The notes under the pieces are model-generated. The model worked only from the letters and a program-made list of their open reading frames with translations. It was not told where the DNA came from and made no database searches. 64,000 bases of DNA from Sphingomicrobium sp. (GTDB taxonomy: Bacteria; Pseudomonadota; Alphaproteobacteria; Sphingomonadales; Sphingomonadaceae): NCBI GenBank assembly GCA_036563485.1, contig DATCMI010000001.1:2109501-2173500 (forward strand), in the 5' to 3' direction. Position 1 is the first letter of the stretch, and the number at the start of each line of letters is the position of its first letter. Positions 49,988 through 58,333 of the stretch are shown piece after piece. The translations under genes were made by a program, and so were the position numbers.

Positions 49988-50413
49988 CTAGGCGGCGATG
50001 TCTGGCAGCGTCTTCGCGGTGTCGATCATCCGGTTGCTGAGGATGCCGTAAGCTGTCTCCCAGGCTTCACGGGTTTCGCCCGTGAAGCTTTTGCCGAGCG
50101 CGAGTGCGAGCGTGTCGATCAAGGCTCGGCCAACGACCGGATAATGCTGATCCTTGACGCCATAGCCGTTGTGGCGGCGGGCCAGGTCGTCGATCGAGGG
50201 CAGCAGCGAGGCGAGGTTGGTGAGATTGCGGACGACGACGGCAAGCACCTGCATCAGCTTGGTGCCCTGATCGCTAAGGTCGCCCTTGAACATCGAGCGG
50301 GTTTCCGGCGCCAGCTCGAACAGGCGCGCGTAGAAGAGCGTGGCGGCCTGCTCGCGGTTCGGAACGACGAGGGCAAAGCTGTCCTGAACCAATTCGATCT
50401 GGCGAGGGGTCAT
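49988..50413 (-). CDS. Single-domain haemoglobin (Vgb-like globin)
   Basis: The 141-residue protein has the globin fold with proximal His81 in RRHNGYGVKDQHYPVVG, B10-type Tyr28 and distal Gln49, similar to Vitreoscilla haemoglobin and the haem domain of flavohaemoglobin. No reductase domain is fused or adjacent. It probably binds O2 or NO under low oxygen or nitrosative stress. The ATG at 50413 is preceded by GGAG; a GTG lies one codon earlier. It diverges from a response regulator gene. Confidence 0.9.
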   Translation of the reverse strand: MTPRQIELVQDSFALVVPNREQAATLFYARLFELAPETRSMFKGDLSDQGTKLMQVLAVVVRNLTNLASLLPSIDDLARRHNGYGVKDQHYPVVGRALIDTLALALGKSFTGETREAWETAYGILSNRMIDTAKTLPDIAA

Positions 50414-50526
50414 CACTCAGGTCTCCTGTCTACATGCAGGAGAAATCGCCGGTGCCGGTCAGAACCTCATGTTGAGGTCGGCAGAGAATTGTTTCAAATG
50501 TTTCAGCCGGCACAAGGGGAGGGCAT

Positions 50527-51237
50527 GTGGCGTACAGTGCGCATCTGGTCGTCGTCGACGACGAACCCGACATTCGCGACCTCCTTCAGAACTATCTGTC
50601 CCGTCACGGTTTCGCCGTAAGCGCGGTCGAAAGCGGCAAGGCGCTTCGGGCGCTGATGGCCGAGCGGCCGGTCGACCTCGCCATCCTCGATGTGAACATG
50701 CCCGAGGAAGACGGGATCAGCATCGCGCGGGAGCTTCGCTCGATGGGGCGGATCGGCATCATCATGCTGACCGCCAACAGCGACGGCGTCGACAAGGTCG
50801 TCGGGCTGGAGGTCGGCGCGGACGACTATGTGACAAAGCCCTTCGACCCGCGCGAACTGCTTGCGCGCGTGCGGAGCGTCCTACGCCGGGCGAGCCTCGA
50901 GGAAGAGGCGCCCGCGACGCTGGGCCGGGAAGTCGTGATCGGGACCGCGCGGCTGAACCTCGACAGCCGCAAGCTGTTCGCGGCGGACGGCAGCGAACTG
51001 CCGCTGACCGCCATGGAGTTTGACCTGCTGCGAACCTTTGTCGAGCATCCCAACCGGGTGCTGAACCGCGACCAGCTGCTCGACCTCGCCCACAACAAGG
51101 AGGCGGACGTGTTCGATCGGTCGATCGACACGCGGATCGTGCGCCTGCGCAAGAAGATCGAGGCCGATCCGCGGCATCCGCAGGCGATCAAGACCGTCCG
51201 CGGCGGCGGTTACCTGTTCACGCCCGCAAAGGCGTAG
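50527..51237 (+). CDS. OmpR/PhoB-family response regulator (orphan)
   Basis: The 236-residue protein has a receiver domain with acidic pair Asp11/Asp12, phospho-acceptor Asp55 in ILDVNMP, TAN and the Lys in VTKPFDP, and a C-terminal winged helix (LPLTAMEFDLLRTFVEHPNR and IKTVRGGGYLF). The start is a GTG with GGGGAGG upstream. No histidine kinase is adjacent, so its sensor is unknown. It may control the divergent globin gene; inference only. Confidence 0.93.
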   Translation: MAYSAHLVVVDDEPDIRDLLQNYLSRHGFAVSAVESGKALRALMAERPVDLAILDVNMPEEDGISIARELRSMGRIGIIMLTANSDGVDKVVGLEVGADDYVTKPFDPRELLARVRSVLRRASLEEEAPATLGREVVIGTARLNLDSRKLFAADGSELPLTAMEFDLLRTFVEHPNRVLNRDQLLDLAHNKEADVFDRSIDTRIVRLRKKIEADPRHPQAIKTVRGGGYLFTPAKA

Positions 51238-51246
51238 CGAAGCCGA

Positions 51247-51492
51247 TTACTTGTTCTCGGCGGCGTTCGCCGGAGCATCACCGTCGCCGTCGGTGCGCGC
51301 GTCGACCTTGTCGGCGGTTTCGCTGACATCGTTGCTGATGTGGCCGGCGATATTCCCGGCCGTGTTGCTGACGTCGGCGACCGCATTTTCCGCGGTGTTC
51401 TGGTCGTACTGAACGGAAACCCCGTTTTCGTCCTTGTTGACGTTGCAGGCGGCGAGCGCGAGCACGGCTGAAGCGGCGATCAAATAGCGCAT
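51247..51492 (-). CDS. Small lipoprotein (81 aa)
   Basis: A lipoprotein signal MRYLIAASAVLALAAC with lipid Cys16 is followed by a helical, Asn/Asp-rich mature part (TAENAVADVSNTAGNIAGHI) and a Glu/Ala end. AGGAGG lies in front of the ATG at 51492; the longer open frame is not used. It is 22 bases behind the M28 peptidase and probably co-transcribed. Function unknown. Confidence 0.8.
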   Translation of the reverse strand: MRYLIAASAVLALAACNVNKDENGVSVQYDQNTAENAVADVSNTAGNIAGHISNDVSETADKVDARTDGDGDAPANAAENK

Positions 51493-51514
51493 AGTCGTTC
51501 CTCCTCGATTGAGA

Positions 51515-52906
51515 TCAACGCCGCCGGCGCGGCTTCGGCTCCGGTGCGATCGGGCCGGCAAGCACCGCCAGCATCGCCGTCCACGCCGCGACGTTCTGCC
51601 GCAGCTCCTCGCGGTCGACCTTGTCGAGCGTGTCGTCCGGCGTGTGGTGAAGGTCGAAATATTTGGTGCCGTCCTGGCTGAGCCCGACACCCGGCATGCC
51701 GGACTGGAGCATCGGCCCGATGTCGGAGCCTTCCGCTTCGTCGAGCGCGCCCGGGACGATGCCGAGCGGCGCCAGCGCGCTCTGGATCATCCGCGCCTCC
51801 GCTTCACGGCCTTTCCCGAGATTGCTGTTCACGCGCCAGATGCGGCCGGCGCCGAAGTCGCTTTCGGCGAGCGCATGGTGCGGCTCCTTGCCGTGCCGCT
51901 TCATATAATCGAGGCCGCCGTAGAGGCCGGTTTCTTCCGATCCGAACCAGACCACGCGAATGGTGCGGAGCGGGCGCCCGGCGTCCATGATGCGCTTGGC
52001 CGACGCAGCCGCGATGGCGACGCCGCTCGCATCGTCGATGGCGCCAGTGCCGAGATCCCAGCTGTCGAGGTGGCCGCCGACGAGGACCGGCGGCAGCGAG
52101 GGATCGCGGCCGGGGACCTCGGCGATGACGTTGCCCGACTCTCCCTGACCTTTCTGCGACACCAAAGTCAGGCGCATCGTGACCGGCTGGCCGCGTTTGA
52201 GGATGCGCTGAAGCTGTTCGGCGTCGGGCAGGCTGAGCGCGCCGGCGGGGATCGGGGTCACGCCCTCGGCGAAGCTCATGACGCCGGTGTGCGGATTGCG
52301 GTGATAGTCGGTGCCGATCGAGCGGATAACGATCCCGATCGCGCCCTTGGCGCTGGCGATGCTCGGCCCCTGGCGGCGCGGGCCGCCGAAATAGCCGTAG
52401 CCGGAGCCGTCCTGCGTGCGCGGCATCGCGTGGCTGACGAAGACGATCTTTCCGCGAACGGCGGATTCGGGCGCGTTCTGAAGGCCGGCCAGGGTGTCGA
52501 AGCCGACTACCTGGCCGGTGATGCCGGTTGCGCTCGTCGAAGCGCTGTTGCCGAGCGCAGCGACGGTCAGCCTCTGCGGGAAAGGCCCCAGGATCTCGGC
52601 GCCTTCCGCGCCGCGCGTCCAGGTCGGGATCGGGAAGGTTTCGACCCGCACGTTCGAAAAGCCGAGCGCCCGGAGCTTGGCGACGGCCCAGGTCCGGGCC
52701 CGGGCTTCGGCTTCGGTGCCGGCGAGGCGCTGGCCGACTTCGGTGGTCAGGCCTTCAGTAATGTCCCAGGCGATGTCGTCTTGGAGCGCAGCATCGCGCA
52801 AGGCGGCGACGGCGGCGGGCACGGGCGCGGGCGGAGCGGGCGGCTGCTGCGCCATCAGCGGAGCGGCGGCGACAAAGGCGAGGAGCGGGAGGAGGCGAGC
52901 TTTCAT
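51515..52906 (-). CDS. Exported M28-family zinc aminopeptidase
   Basis: The 463-residue protein has a signal peptide (ending PLMAQ), a PA-type insertion (about 140-250), and the M28 two-zinc catalytic domain: GGHLDSWDLGTGAIDDASG (His and Asp ligands), SEETGLYG (catalytic and ligand Glu), ESDFG (Asp ligand) and HHTPDDTLD (last His ligand). It would release N-terminal amino acids or split dipeptides in the periplasm. The Arg-rich tail KPRRRR is unusual but short. Confidence 0.93.
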   Translation of the reverse strand: MKARLLPLLAFVAAAPLMAQQPPAPPAPVPAAVAALRDAALQDDIAWDITEGLTTEVGQRLAGTEAEARARTWAVAKLRALGFSNVRVETFPIPTWTRGAEGAEILGPFPQRLTVAALGNSASTSATGITGQVVGFDTLAGLQNAPESAVRGKIVFVSHAMPRTQDGSGYGYFGGPRRQGPSIASAKGAIGIVIRSIGTDYHRNPHTGVMSFAEGVTPIPAGALSLPDAEQLQRILKRGQPVTMRLTLVSQKGQGESGNVIAEVPGRDPSLPPVLVGGHLDSWDLGTGAIDDASGVAIAAASAKRIMDAGRPLRTIRVVWFGSEETGLYGGLDYMKRHGKEPHHALAESDFGAGRIWRVNSNLGKGREAEARMIQSALAPLGIVPGALDEAEGSDIGPMLQSGMPGVGLSQDGTKYFDLHHTPDDTLDKVDREELRQNVAAWTAMLAVLAGPIAPEPKPRRRR

Positions 52907-52946
52907 CCCGCTTTGCTAGGCAAAGACCAAGCCAGAGTCACGCCGA

Positions 52947-54017
52947 TCAAAGGAGGCGCATCTGGGCTCCCTCCGGCGGGCGGAACAGGTCGGTGCGAAG
53001 ACCGAACTTCGACTGCGGCAGGCCGTACTTCTTGGCGGCGATTTCGAACCGCGTCTTGAGAAGGTCGGCCCAGGCACCCTGGCCACGCATCCGGCTGAAG
53101 AAATTGGGGTCGTTGTCGCGGCCGCCGCGGAGCGAACGGATCGTCGCCATCACCTTGTCCGCGCGGTCCGGATAATGTTCGCGAAGCCAGGCGCGGAACA
53201 AGGGCGCGACCTCGTGCGGCAGGCGCACGGGCAAGTAGAAGCCGCCCCGCGCACCGGCTTCGGCAGCGGCCTGGACGATGTCCTCGAGCTCATGATCGGT
53301 GATCTGGGGTACCACCGGAGCGATCGCGACGTGGCAGGGTACGCCCGCGTCGTTGAGCGCCTTGACGGCGGCAAGCCGCTTGCGCGGCTGCGGCGCACGG
53401 GGTTCGAGCGTGCGGGCGACCTTCGAGTCGAGCGACGTGATCGAGATTGCCACCGAGGTCAGCCGGAAGTCGGCAGCCTGCTTGAGAAGGTCGAGATCGC
53501 GGAGCACGCGGTCCGACTTGGTGGTGATGGAAAAGGGGTGGCGCGTTTCCACCAGCAGCTCGATGAGCGATCTCGTGACTCGCCAGCGCTCCTCGATCGG
53601 CTGGTAGGGGTCGGTGTTGGTCCCCATCGCGATTGAGCGGCATTCGTAGCCGGGCCGCGACAGCGCCGCATGCAGGAGTTGCGCAGCATCGGGCTTCACG
53701 AACAAGCGGGATTCGAAGTCGACGCCGGGGGAGAGGTCGTGGAAGGCGTGGGTCGGGCGCGCGAAGCAGTAGATGCAGCCGTGCTCGCAGCCGCGATAAG
53801 CGTTTACCGAACGGTCGAAGCCGATGTCCGGCGAGCTGTTCCTGGTGAGGATGGTTTTGGGTCGCTCAACCGTGACCGTCGTGCGCCGCTTGGGCACGCC
53901 GTCCAGCGCTTCGACCTGGTCGAGCCATTCGCCCTCGACGATCCGCTCCTTTAGGTTGAAGCGGACAGGTGTCGGATTGCGGGTCGCCCCGCGTCCATGG
54001 TTCGACTCGACTGGCAT
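52947..54017 (-). CDS. PA0069-family radical SAM protein
   Basis: The 356-residue protein has an N-terminal basic region and the radical SAM cluster motif CxxxCxxC at Cys77, Cys81 and Cys84 (YRGCEHGCIYCFARPTHAF), followed by a TIM-barrel pattern with IAMGTNTDPYQPIEERW and SITTKSDRVLRDLDLL. It belongs to the splB/PA0069-like group; its substrate is unknown. A GTG 21 bases upstream (54038) is an alternative start. It lies just before the lytic transglycosylase, in the same direction. Confidence 0.9.
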   Translation of the reverse strand: MPVESNHGRGATRNPTPVRFNLKERIVEGEWLDQVEALDGVPKRRTTVTVERPKTILTRNSSPDIGFDRSVNAYRGCEHGCIYCFARPTHAFHDLSPGVDFESRLFVKPDAAQLLHAALSRPGYECRSIAMGTNTDPYQPIEERWRVTRSLIELLVETRHPFSITTKSDRVLRDLDLLKQAADFRLTSVAISITSLDSKVARTLEPRAPQPRKRLAAVKALNDAGVPCHVAIAPVVPQITDHELEDIVQAAAEAGARGGFYLPVRLPHEVAPLFRAWLREHYPDRADKVMATIRSLRGGRDNDPNFFSRMRGQGAWADLLKTRFEIAAKKYGLPQSKFGLRTDLFRPPEGAQMRLL

Positions 54018-54059
54018 GCCGAAAGCATAGCGGCACACGAGAACAAAACAAGAACTTAG

Positions 54060-55844
54060 CTAATGAGCTAGCCGCGATGTACCCGTCGGGAAGGCGGGCC
54101 AATGGTGCTGGACCATGCTGCGCAAGGTCGCCTGGTCCTGATGGTTGAGGCCTTGGTAGACCCACATGTTCCGGAGCACCGACGGCACGTAGTAGCGCGT
54201 TTCCCAATAAGGCAGGGATTCGATCCACAGCAGCGGATCGCCCTTGTCGTTGATGGTCGTCCAGCGGCTGACCGGCGTCGGTCCTGCGTTGTACGAGGCG
54301 ATCACCCGCGGGAGCTGCCCTCCGGTGGACGAGAAGCGCCGCATGCGCTCGATGAAGCTCTGCCCGAATTCGAGATTGTAGCGATGATCGGTCAGCGATC
54401 CGCGCGAGAACGGAATGCCGCGCGTGCGGGCCTCGTCGGAGGCGGTGCCGGGAACGACCTGCATGAGCCCGACGGCGCCGGCGGAGCTCACCGCCGTTCG
54501 GCGGAACGACGATTCCTGGATGATGTGGCCGAAGGCGAGCGCCGGATCGACGCGCCAGCCGGTCAGCGGCTCCCACTTTGGATTGGGGAAGCGGTCGGTG
54601 GCGTCGGCGCGGGCACCGGCCTGGCCATATTTGGCGAGCCAGAGCTGGGCGGCCGGGAGGTCGAGCCGCTTGGCGAGCTGGATCAGCGCATGATGCTCCG
54701 TCGACAGGCCGATCATCGCCTGATGCTGGATCATCTCCTCGGCGCGCGCGGTCTCACCGATCCTGACGAACTCGATCGCGCGCCTGACATTGGGCAAATG
54801 GTCGACCGGCGGGTCGAAGCCGATGAAGGGGTCGTTGCCGAGCTTGGTCGGCATCCCGAGCGCCTCGCGGGCGAGAAGCCCGTAGAAGCTTTCCTGCGCC
54901 TGCCACGGGGTCGCGGCGGCACGCAGCAGCCCCTCGACGGCGGCGGGGCGGCCGGCGGCCTGTTCCGACCGTGCGGCCCAATAATAAGCGCCGGCGCGAA
55001 GCTCGCGCTGGTCGGCGAGGCTGGCCGCCTGGCGGAAGGCGACGGACGCGGCGTTGAAGTCGTTGAGCCGCCACGAGGCGAGGGCGGAGATCCAGGCCGC
55101 CTGGCTCGACCATTCGCCGGTCGCGCCCTGGCGCCAGGTGTCAGCGACCCGCCGCGCGTCCATGTCGAGGCCGCGGACATAATACATGAAGGCGACGCGG
55201 GTCCCGGCTTCGGCACGAGCGTTCGCCGACAGCATCGGTCCCTGCGTCGCGAGAAGGGCTTCGGCGCCGGCGGCATCGTCGGCTTTCACGAAGGGGTCGA
55301 TGGCGGCGCGCAGCTGGTCGGCCGCGGGTTCGCCCGTCACCGGCTTGGCTCGGTAGCGCACGGGGGAGAAGCCGAGCACGACCTGTGGTTTCTTGCCGTA
55401 GATTGCCGGCGTGTTGGTCGCGCCGCGCTTCAGGGCCATGCGGGCGAGCTGGTCGGCCTGCGGCAGTTCCGGCGCCTGGGCGAGCAACGTCAGAAGCGAG
55501 CCCAAGTCCACGACCGGCGAGCCCTTGGCAGTATAGAGTTCGGCTTTCGCCGCGGCCGTCAGGACACTCGGCGGAAGCGCGGCAATCCCGGCCTGCGCGG
55601 AGGCCCAATTGCCAAGGTCGATCGCATCGAACACGCCGCGCCAGTCGCGAGGCACCGGAACGGTGGCGGCGGGCGCCGGCAGCGGCACTTGCGGAATGGT
55701 TTGGATGAGCGCCGGCTGCTGCGGCAGCGGCTGCGTGCGGACGGTCGGAAGCGGGGCCAGCGGATCGGCGCCCGGCTGCGCGGTCTGCGCGGCGAGCGGC
55801 GCCGAACATAGCAAGGTTCCGAAGGCGATCAGGCGAGAGTTCAA
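54060..55844 (-). CDS. Soluble lytic murein transglycosylase
   Basis: The 594-residue periplasmic protein cleaves peptidoglycan to form anhydromuropeptides. It has a signal peptide (SRLIAFGTLLCSAPLAAQ), a long helical solenoid region, and the SLT catalytic domain with Glu444 in HIIQESSFRRTAVSSAGA, GLMQVVPGTA and a final ASYNAGPTPVSRW. The start is a TTG with GGAGG upstream, overlapping the stop of the uracil-DNA glycosylase gene (TTGA). The open frame continues upstream but is not family-like. Confidence 0.93.
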   Translation of the reverse strand: MNSRLIAFGTLLCSAPLAAQTAQPGADPLAPLPTVRTQPLPQQPALIQTIPQVPLPAPAATVPVPRDWRGVFDAIDLGNWASAQAGIAALPPSVLTAAAKAELYTAKGSPVVDLGSLLTLLAQAPELPQADQLARMALKRGATNTPAIYGKKPQVVLGFSPVRYRAKPVTGEPAADQLRAAIDPFVKADDAAGAEALLATQGPMLSANARAEAGTRVAFMYYVRGLDMDARRVADTWRQGATGEWSSQAAWISALASWRLNDFNAASVAFRQAASLADQRELRAGAYYWAARSEQAAGRPAAVEGLLRAAATPWQAQESFYGLLAREALGMPTKLGNDPFIGFDPPVDHLPNVRRAIEFVRIGETARAEEMIQHQAMIGLSTEHHALIQLAKRLDLPAAQLWLAKYGQAGARADATDRFPNPKWEPLTGWRVDPALAFGHIIQESSFRRTAVSSAGAVGLMQVVPGTASDEARTRGIPFSRGSLTDHRYNLEFGQSFIERMRRFSSTGGQLPRVIASYNAGPTPVSRWTTINDKGDPLLWIESLPYWETRYYVPSVLRNMWVYQGLNHQDQATLRSMVQHHWPAFPTGTSRLAH

Positions 55845-56560
55845 GATTCGTCCTCCATGAGGAGCAAAAGGTCTTTCCATGCCAATGACTTGTCTGCCGG
55901 TCTTTTGATGAGGTGACGGGGGTGGAAGGTAGCGACGGCGCGCACGCCTTCGACCTTGTGAAGGTGGCCGCGGGCCTGGGCGATCGGCTTGCCGAGCAAG
56001 GCCTGCGAAGGACCGTCGCCAAGCAGGAGCAGGCGCTTCGGCCTCGCAAGCGCGATGTGGCGGCGCGCGATCTCGGCGCAATCCTCGCGGTCCTTGGCGC
56101 TCATCCGCACGCCGGGCGCGTTGAAGCAGGAAAGCGACGCGCAATAAGCATGATCCGCCTTGATGCCGATCGCCGCTAACATACGCTGCGCAAGCGCCCA
56201 GGAGTCGCCGCCGATCGGCTGGCCCGCGGCATAATCTTCCAGCGTCGGAATGTCCGTCAGCAGCATCACGGGAGCCTCTTCGGGCCCCTGCGGAAGAATA
56301 CGCTTGGAGGTCGATGACGCGAGCGGCAGATGGGCGCTGGTGGCGAGCCACTCCTGGAGCTCGGCGAGCGTCTCATGGCTTGGCCGGGTGACGTTCGGCG
56401 CTTCGGCGGGGGCTGCGGCGGAAACGGCTTGCTTTGGAACGGGCGGCTTCAGCCAGTCGCGCGCGTCTTCCTGGATTGCGATATCGACGCCGGACTCGAG
56501 CCACCAGGCGAGCGCGCTGCGCGCTTCGGCAATCCCGATGCTGTCCAACTCCCCACCCAC
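55841..56560 (-). CDS. Uracil-DNA glycosylase family protein (family 4/5-like)
   Basis: The 239-residue protein has a helical N-terminus (EARSALAWWLESGVD), a linker and a UDG-fold domain with MLLTDIPTLEDYAAGQPIGG, an AAIGI loop, LLLLGDGPSQALLG and the ATFHPRHLIKRPADK loop. Family 4 enzymes carry four Fe-S cysteines; only two cysteines (YCASLSCF) are clear here, so the cluster may be missing. It would remove uracil from DNA. The GTG at 56560 has GAGG eight bases upstream. The long open frame upstream (to 57988) lies antisense to ETF-QO and is a shadow. Confidence 0.85.
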   Translation of the reverse strand: MGGELDSIGIAEARSALAWWLESGVDIAIQEDARDWLKPPVPKQAVSAAAPAEAPNVTRPSHETLAELQEWLATSAHLPLASSTSKRILPQGPEEAPVMLLTDIPTLEDYAAGQPIGGDSWALAQRMLAAIGIKADHAYCASLSCFNAPGVRMSAKDREDCAEIARRHIALARPKRLLLLGDGPSQALLGKPIAQARGHLHKVEGVRAVATFHPRHLIKRPADKSLAWKDLLLLMEDES

Positions 56561-56683
56561 GCGACTTTCCTCTCCGCCATTGACGCCACGGTCAAGGAAT
56601 TGGCAGGGCAGGCAGGGCCAAACCGAGTCAGAAGCGCGACGAATTTCGTGGATAACCCGCTTGGGGCACATCGAGGGAGGAAC

Positions 56684-58333
56684 ATGAGCCAGCGCGAGTC
56701 CATGGAATATGACGTCGTGATCGTCGGTGCCGGCCCTGCCGGGCTGAGCGCGGCGATCCGCCTGAAGCAGCTGGCAAGCGAGGCCGGGCGCGAGCTTTCC
56801 GTCTGCATCCTCGAGAAGGGCAGCGAGGTCGGCGCGCACATCCTTTCGGGCGCCGTTGTCGACCCCCGCGCGCTCAACGAGCTGATCCCCGACTGGAAGA
56901 ACAAGGGCGCGCCGCTGACGGTGCCCGTCACCGAGAACCACCATTGGGTACTGAGGAAGAATGGCGGCAAGTTCGCGATGCCGCACATGCTGATGCCCCC
57001 GTTCATGAACAACAAGGGGACCTATACGCTCAGTCTCGGCAACCTCTGCCGCTGGCTTGCGGGCCAGGCGGAGGAGCTCGGGGTCGAGATCTTCCCGGGC
57101 TTTCCGGCCGCCGAGATCCTGTTCCACGACGACGGGTCGGTGAAGGGCGTCGCGACCGGCGACCTCGGCATCGCCCGCGACGGCAGTCATCGCGCCGACT
57201 ACCAGCCTGGCATGGAGCTGCACGCCCACTACACCTTCTTCGCCGAAGGGGCGCGAGGCCATCTGACCAAGCGGCTGACCGAGCTGTTCGGCCTTCGCGA
57301 CGAGAGCGGACCGCAGGTTTACGGCATCGGAATCAAGGAATTGTGGGACGTTCCTGCCGACAAGCATAAGCCCGGGCGAGTGATCCACACGCAGGGCTGG
57401 CCGCTCGAGGACGCGTGGGGCGGGGGGTTCCTGTACCATCAGGAGAACGGGCAGGTCGCGCTCGGCTTCGTCGTGTCGCTCGACTACAAGAATCCCTATC
57501 TGTCGCCGTTCGACGAGATGCAGCGCTGGAAGACCCATCCGGCGATCCGCGCCGAGATCGACGGCGGCCGCCGCGTTTCCTACGGCGCGCGGGCGATCAA
57601 CGAAGGCGGCTACCAGGGCGTGCCGAAGCTGGTGTTCCCCGGCGGGGCGCTGATCGGCTGCTCCGCCGGCTTCGTGAACGTGCCGCGGATCAAGGGCACG
57701 CATACGGCAATGAAGACCGGGATGATGGCAGCGGAAGCGGCGTTCGAAGCCGTCGCTGCCGACCGCTCGGGCGATGTGCTCGACGCTTATCCCGCAGCCT
57801 ACGAGACGAGCTGGGTGAAGAAGGAGCTGAAGGGCGTCCGCAACGCACAGCCCTCGGTCGCCCACTTCGGCGGCGTGATGGGCACGCTCTACGCCGGGCT
57901 CGATCTGTGGCTGAACCAGCTCGGCATCGGCGTGCCGTGGACCTTGAAACTGCGGCCCGACCACAAGGCACTGCGCCGCCGCGATCATGCGCGGCCGATC
58001 GACTATCCCAAGCCCGACGGGGTTCTAACCTTCGACAAGCTGTCGTCGGTGTTCATTTCGAACACCAATCATGAGGAGGACCAGCCGGTTCACCTGACGC
58101 TCAAGGACGCGGACATACCGACGGCGATCAACCTGCCGGTCTATGCGGGACCCGAGCAGCGCTACTGCCCGGCTGGGGTGTACGAATATGTCGAGGACAA
58201 TGGTGCGCCGAGGCTTCAGATCAACGCCCAGAACTGCGTCCACTGCAAGACGTGCGACATCAAGGACCCGACCCAGAACATCAACTGGGTCACTCCCGAA
58301 GGCGGCGGAGGCCCCAATTACCCGAACATGTAG
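56684..58333 (+). CDS. Electron-transfer-flavoprotein:ubiquinone oxidoreductase
   Basis: ETF-QO passes electrons from fatty-acid and amino-acid dehydrogenases via ETF to ubiquinone at the inner membrane. The 549-residue protein has the FAD fold (YDVVIVGAGPAGLSAAIRL), the quinone-binding regions and a C-terminal [4Fe-4S] motif (YCPAGVYEYV and CVHCKTCDIKDPTQNINW). GGGAGG precedes the ATG. ETF subunit genes are not in the window. It diverges from the uracil-DNA glycosylase gene. Confidence 0.97.
   Translation: MSQRESMEYDVVIVGAGPAGLSAAIRLKQLASEAGRELSVCILEKGSEVGAHILSGAVVDPRALNELIPDWKNKGAPLTVPVTENHHWVLRKNGGKFAMPHMLMPPFMNNKGTYTLSLGNLCRWLAGQAEELGVEIFPGFPAAEILFHDDGSVKGVATGDLGIARDGSHRADYQPGMELHAHYTFFAEGARGHLTKRLTELFGLRDESGPQVYGIGIKELWDVPADKHKPGRVIHTQGWPLEDAWGGGFLYHQENGQVALGFVVSLDYKNPYLSPFDEMQRWKTHPAIRAEIDGGRRVSYGARAINEGGYQGVPKLVFPGGALIGCSAGFVNVPRIKGTHTAMKTGMMAAEAAFEAVAADRSGDVLDAYPAAYETSWVKKELKGVRNAQPSVAHFGGVMGTLYAGLDLWLNQLGIGVPWTLKLRPDHKALRRRDHARPIDYPKPDGVLTFDKLSSVFISNTNHEEDQPVHLTLKDADIPTAINLPVYAGPEQRYCPAGVYEYVEDNGAPRLQINAQNCVHCKTCDIKDPTQNINWVTPEGGGGPNYPNM

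Noticed and set aside
55841-57988. 715-codon extension of the uracil-DNA glycosylase frame
   Set aside because: Residues before the GTG at 56560 are antisense to ETF-QO; the family domain and ribosome site begin at 56560.
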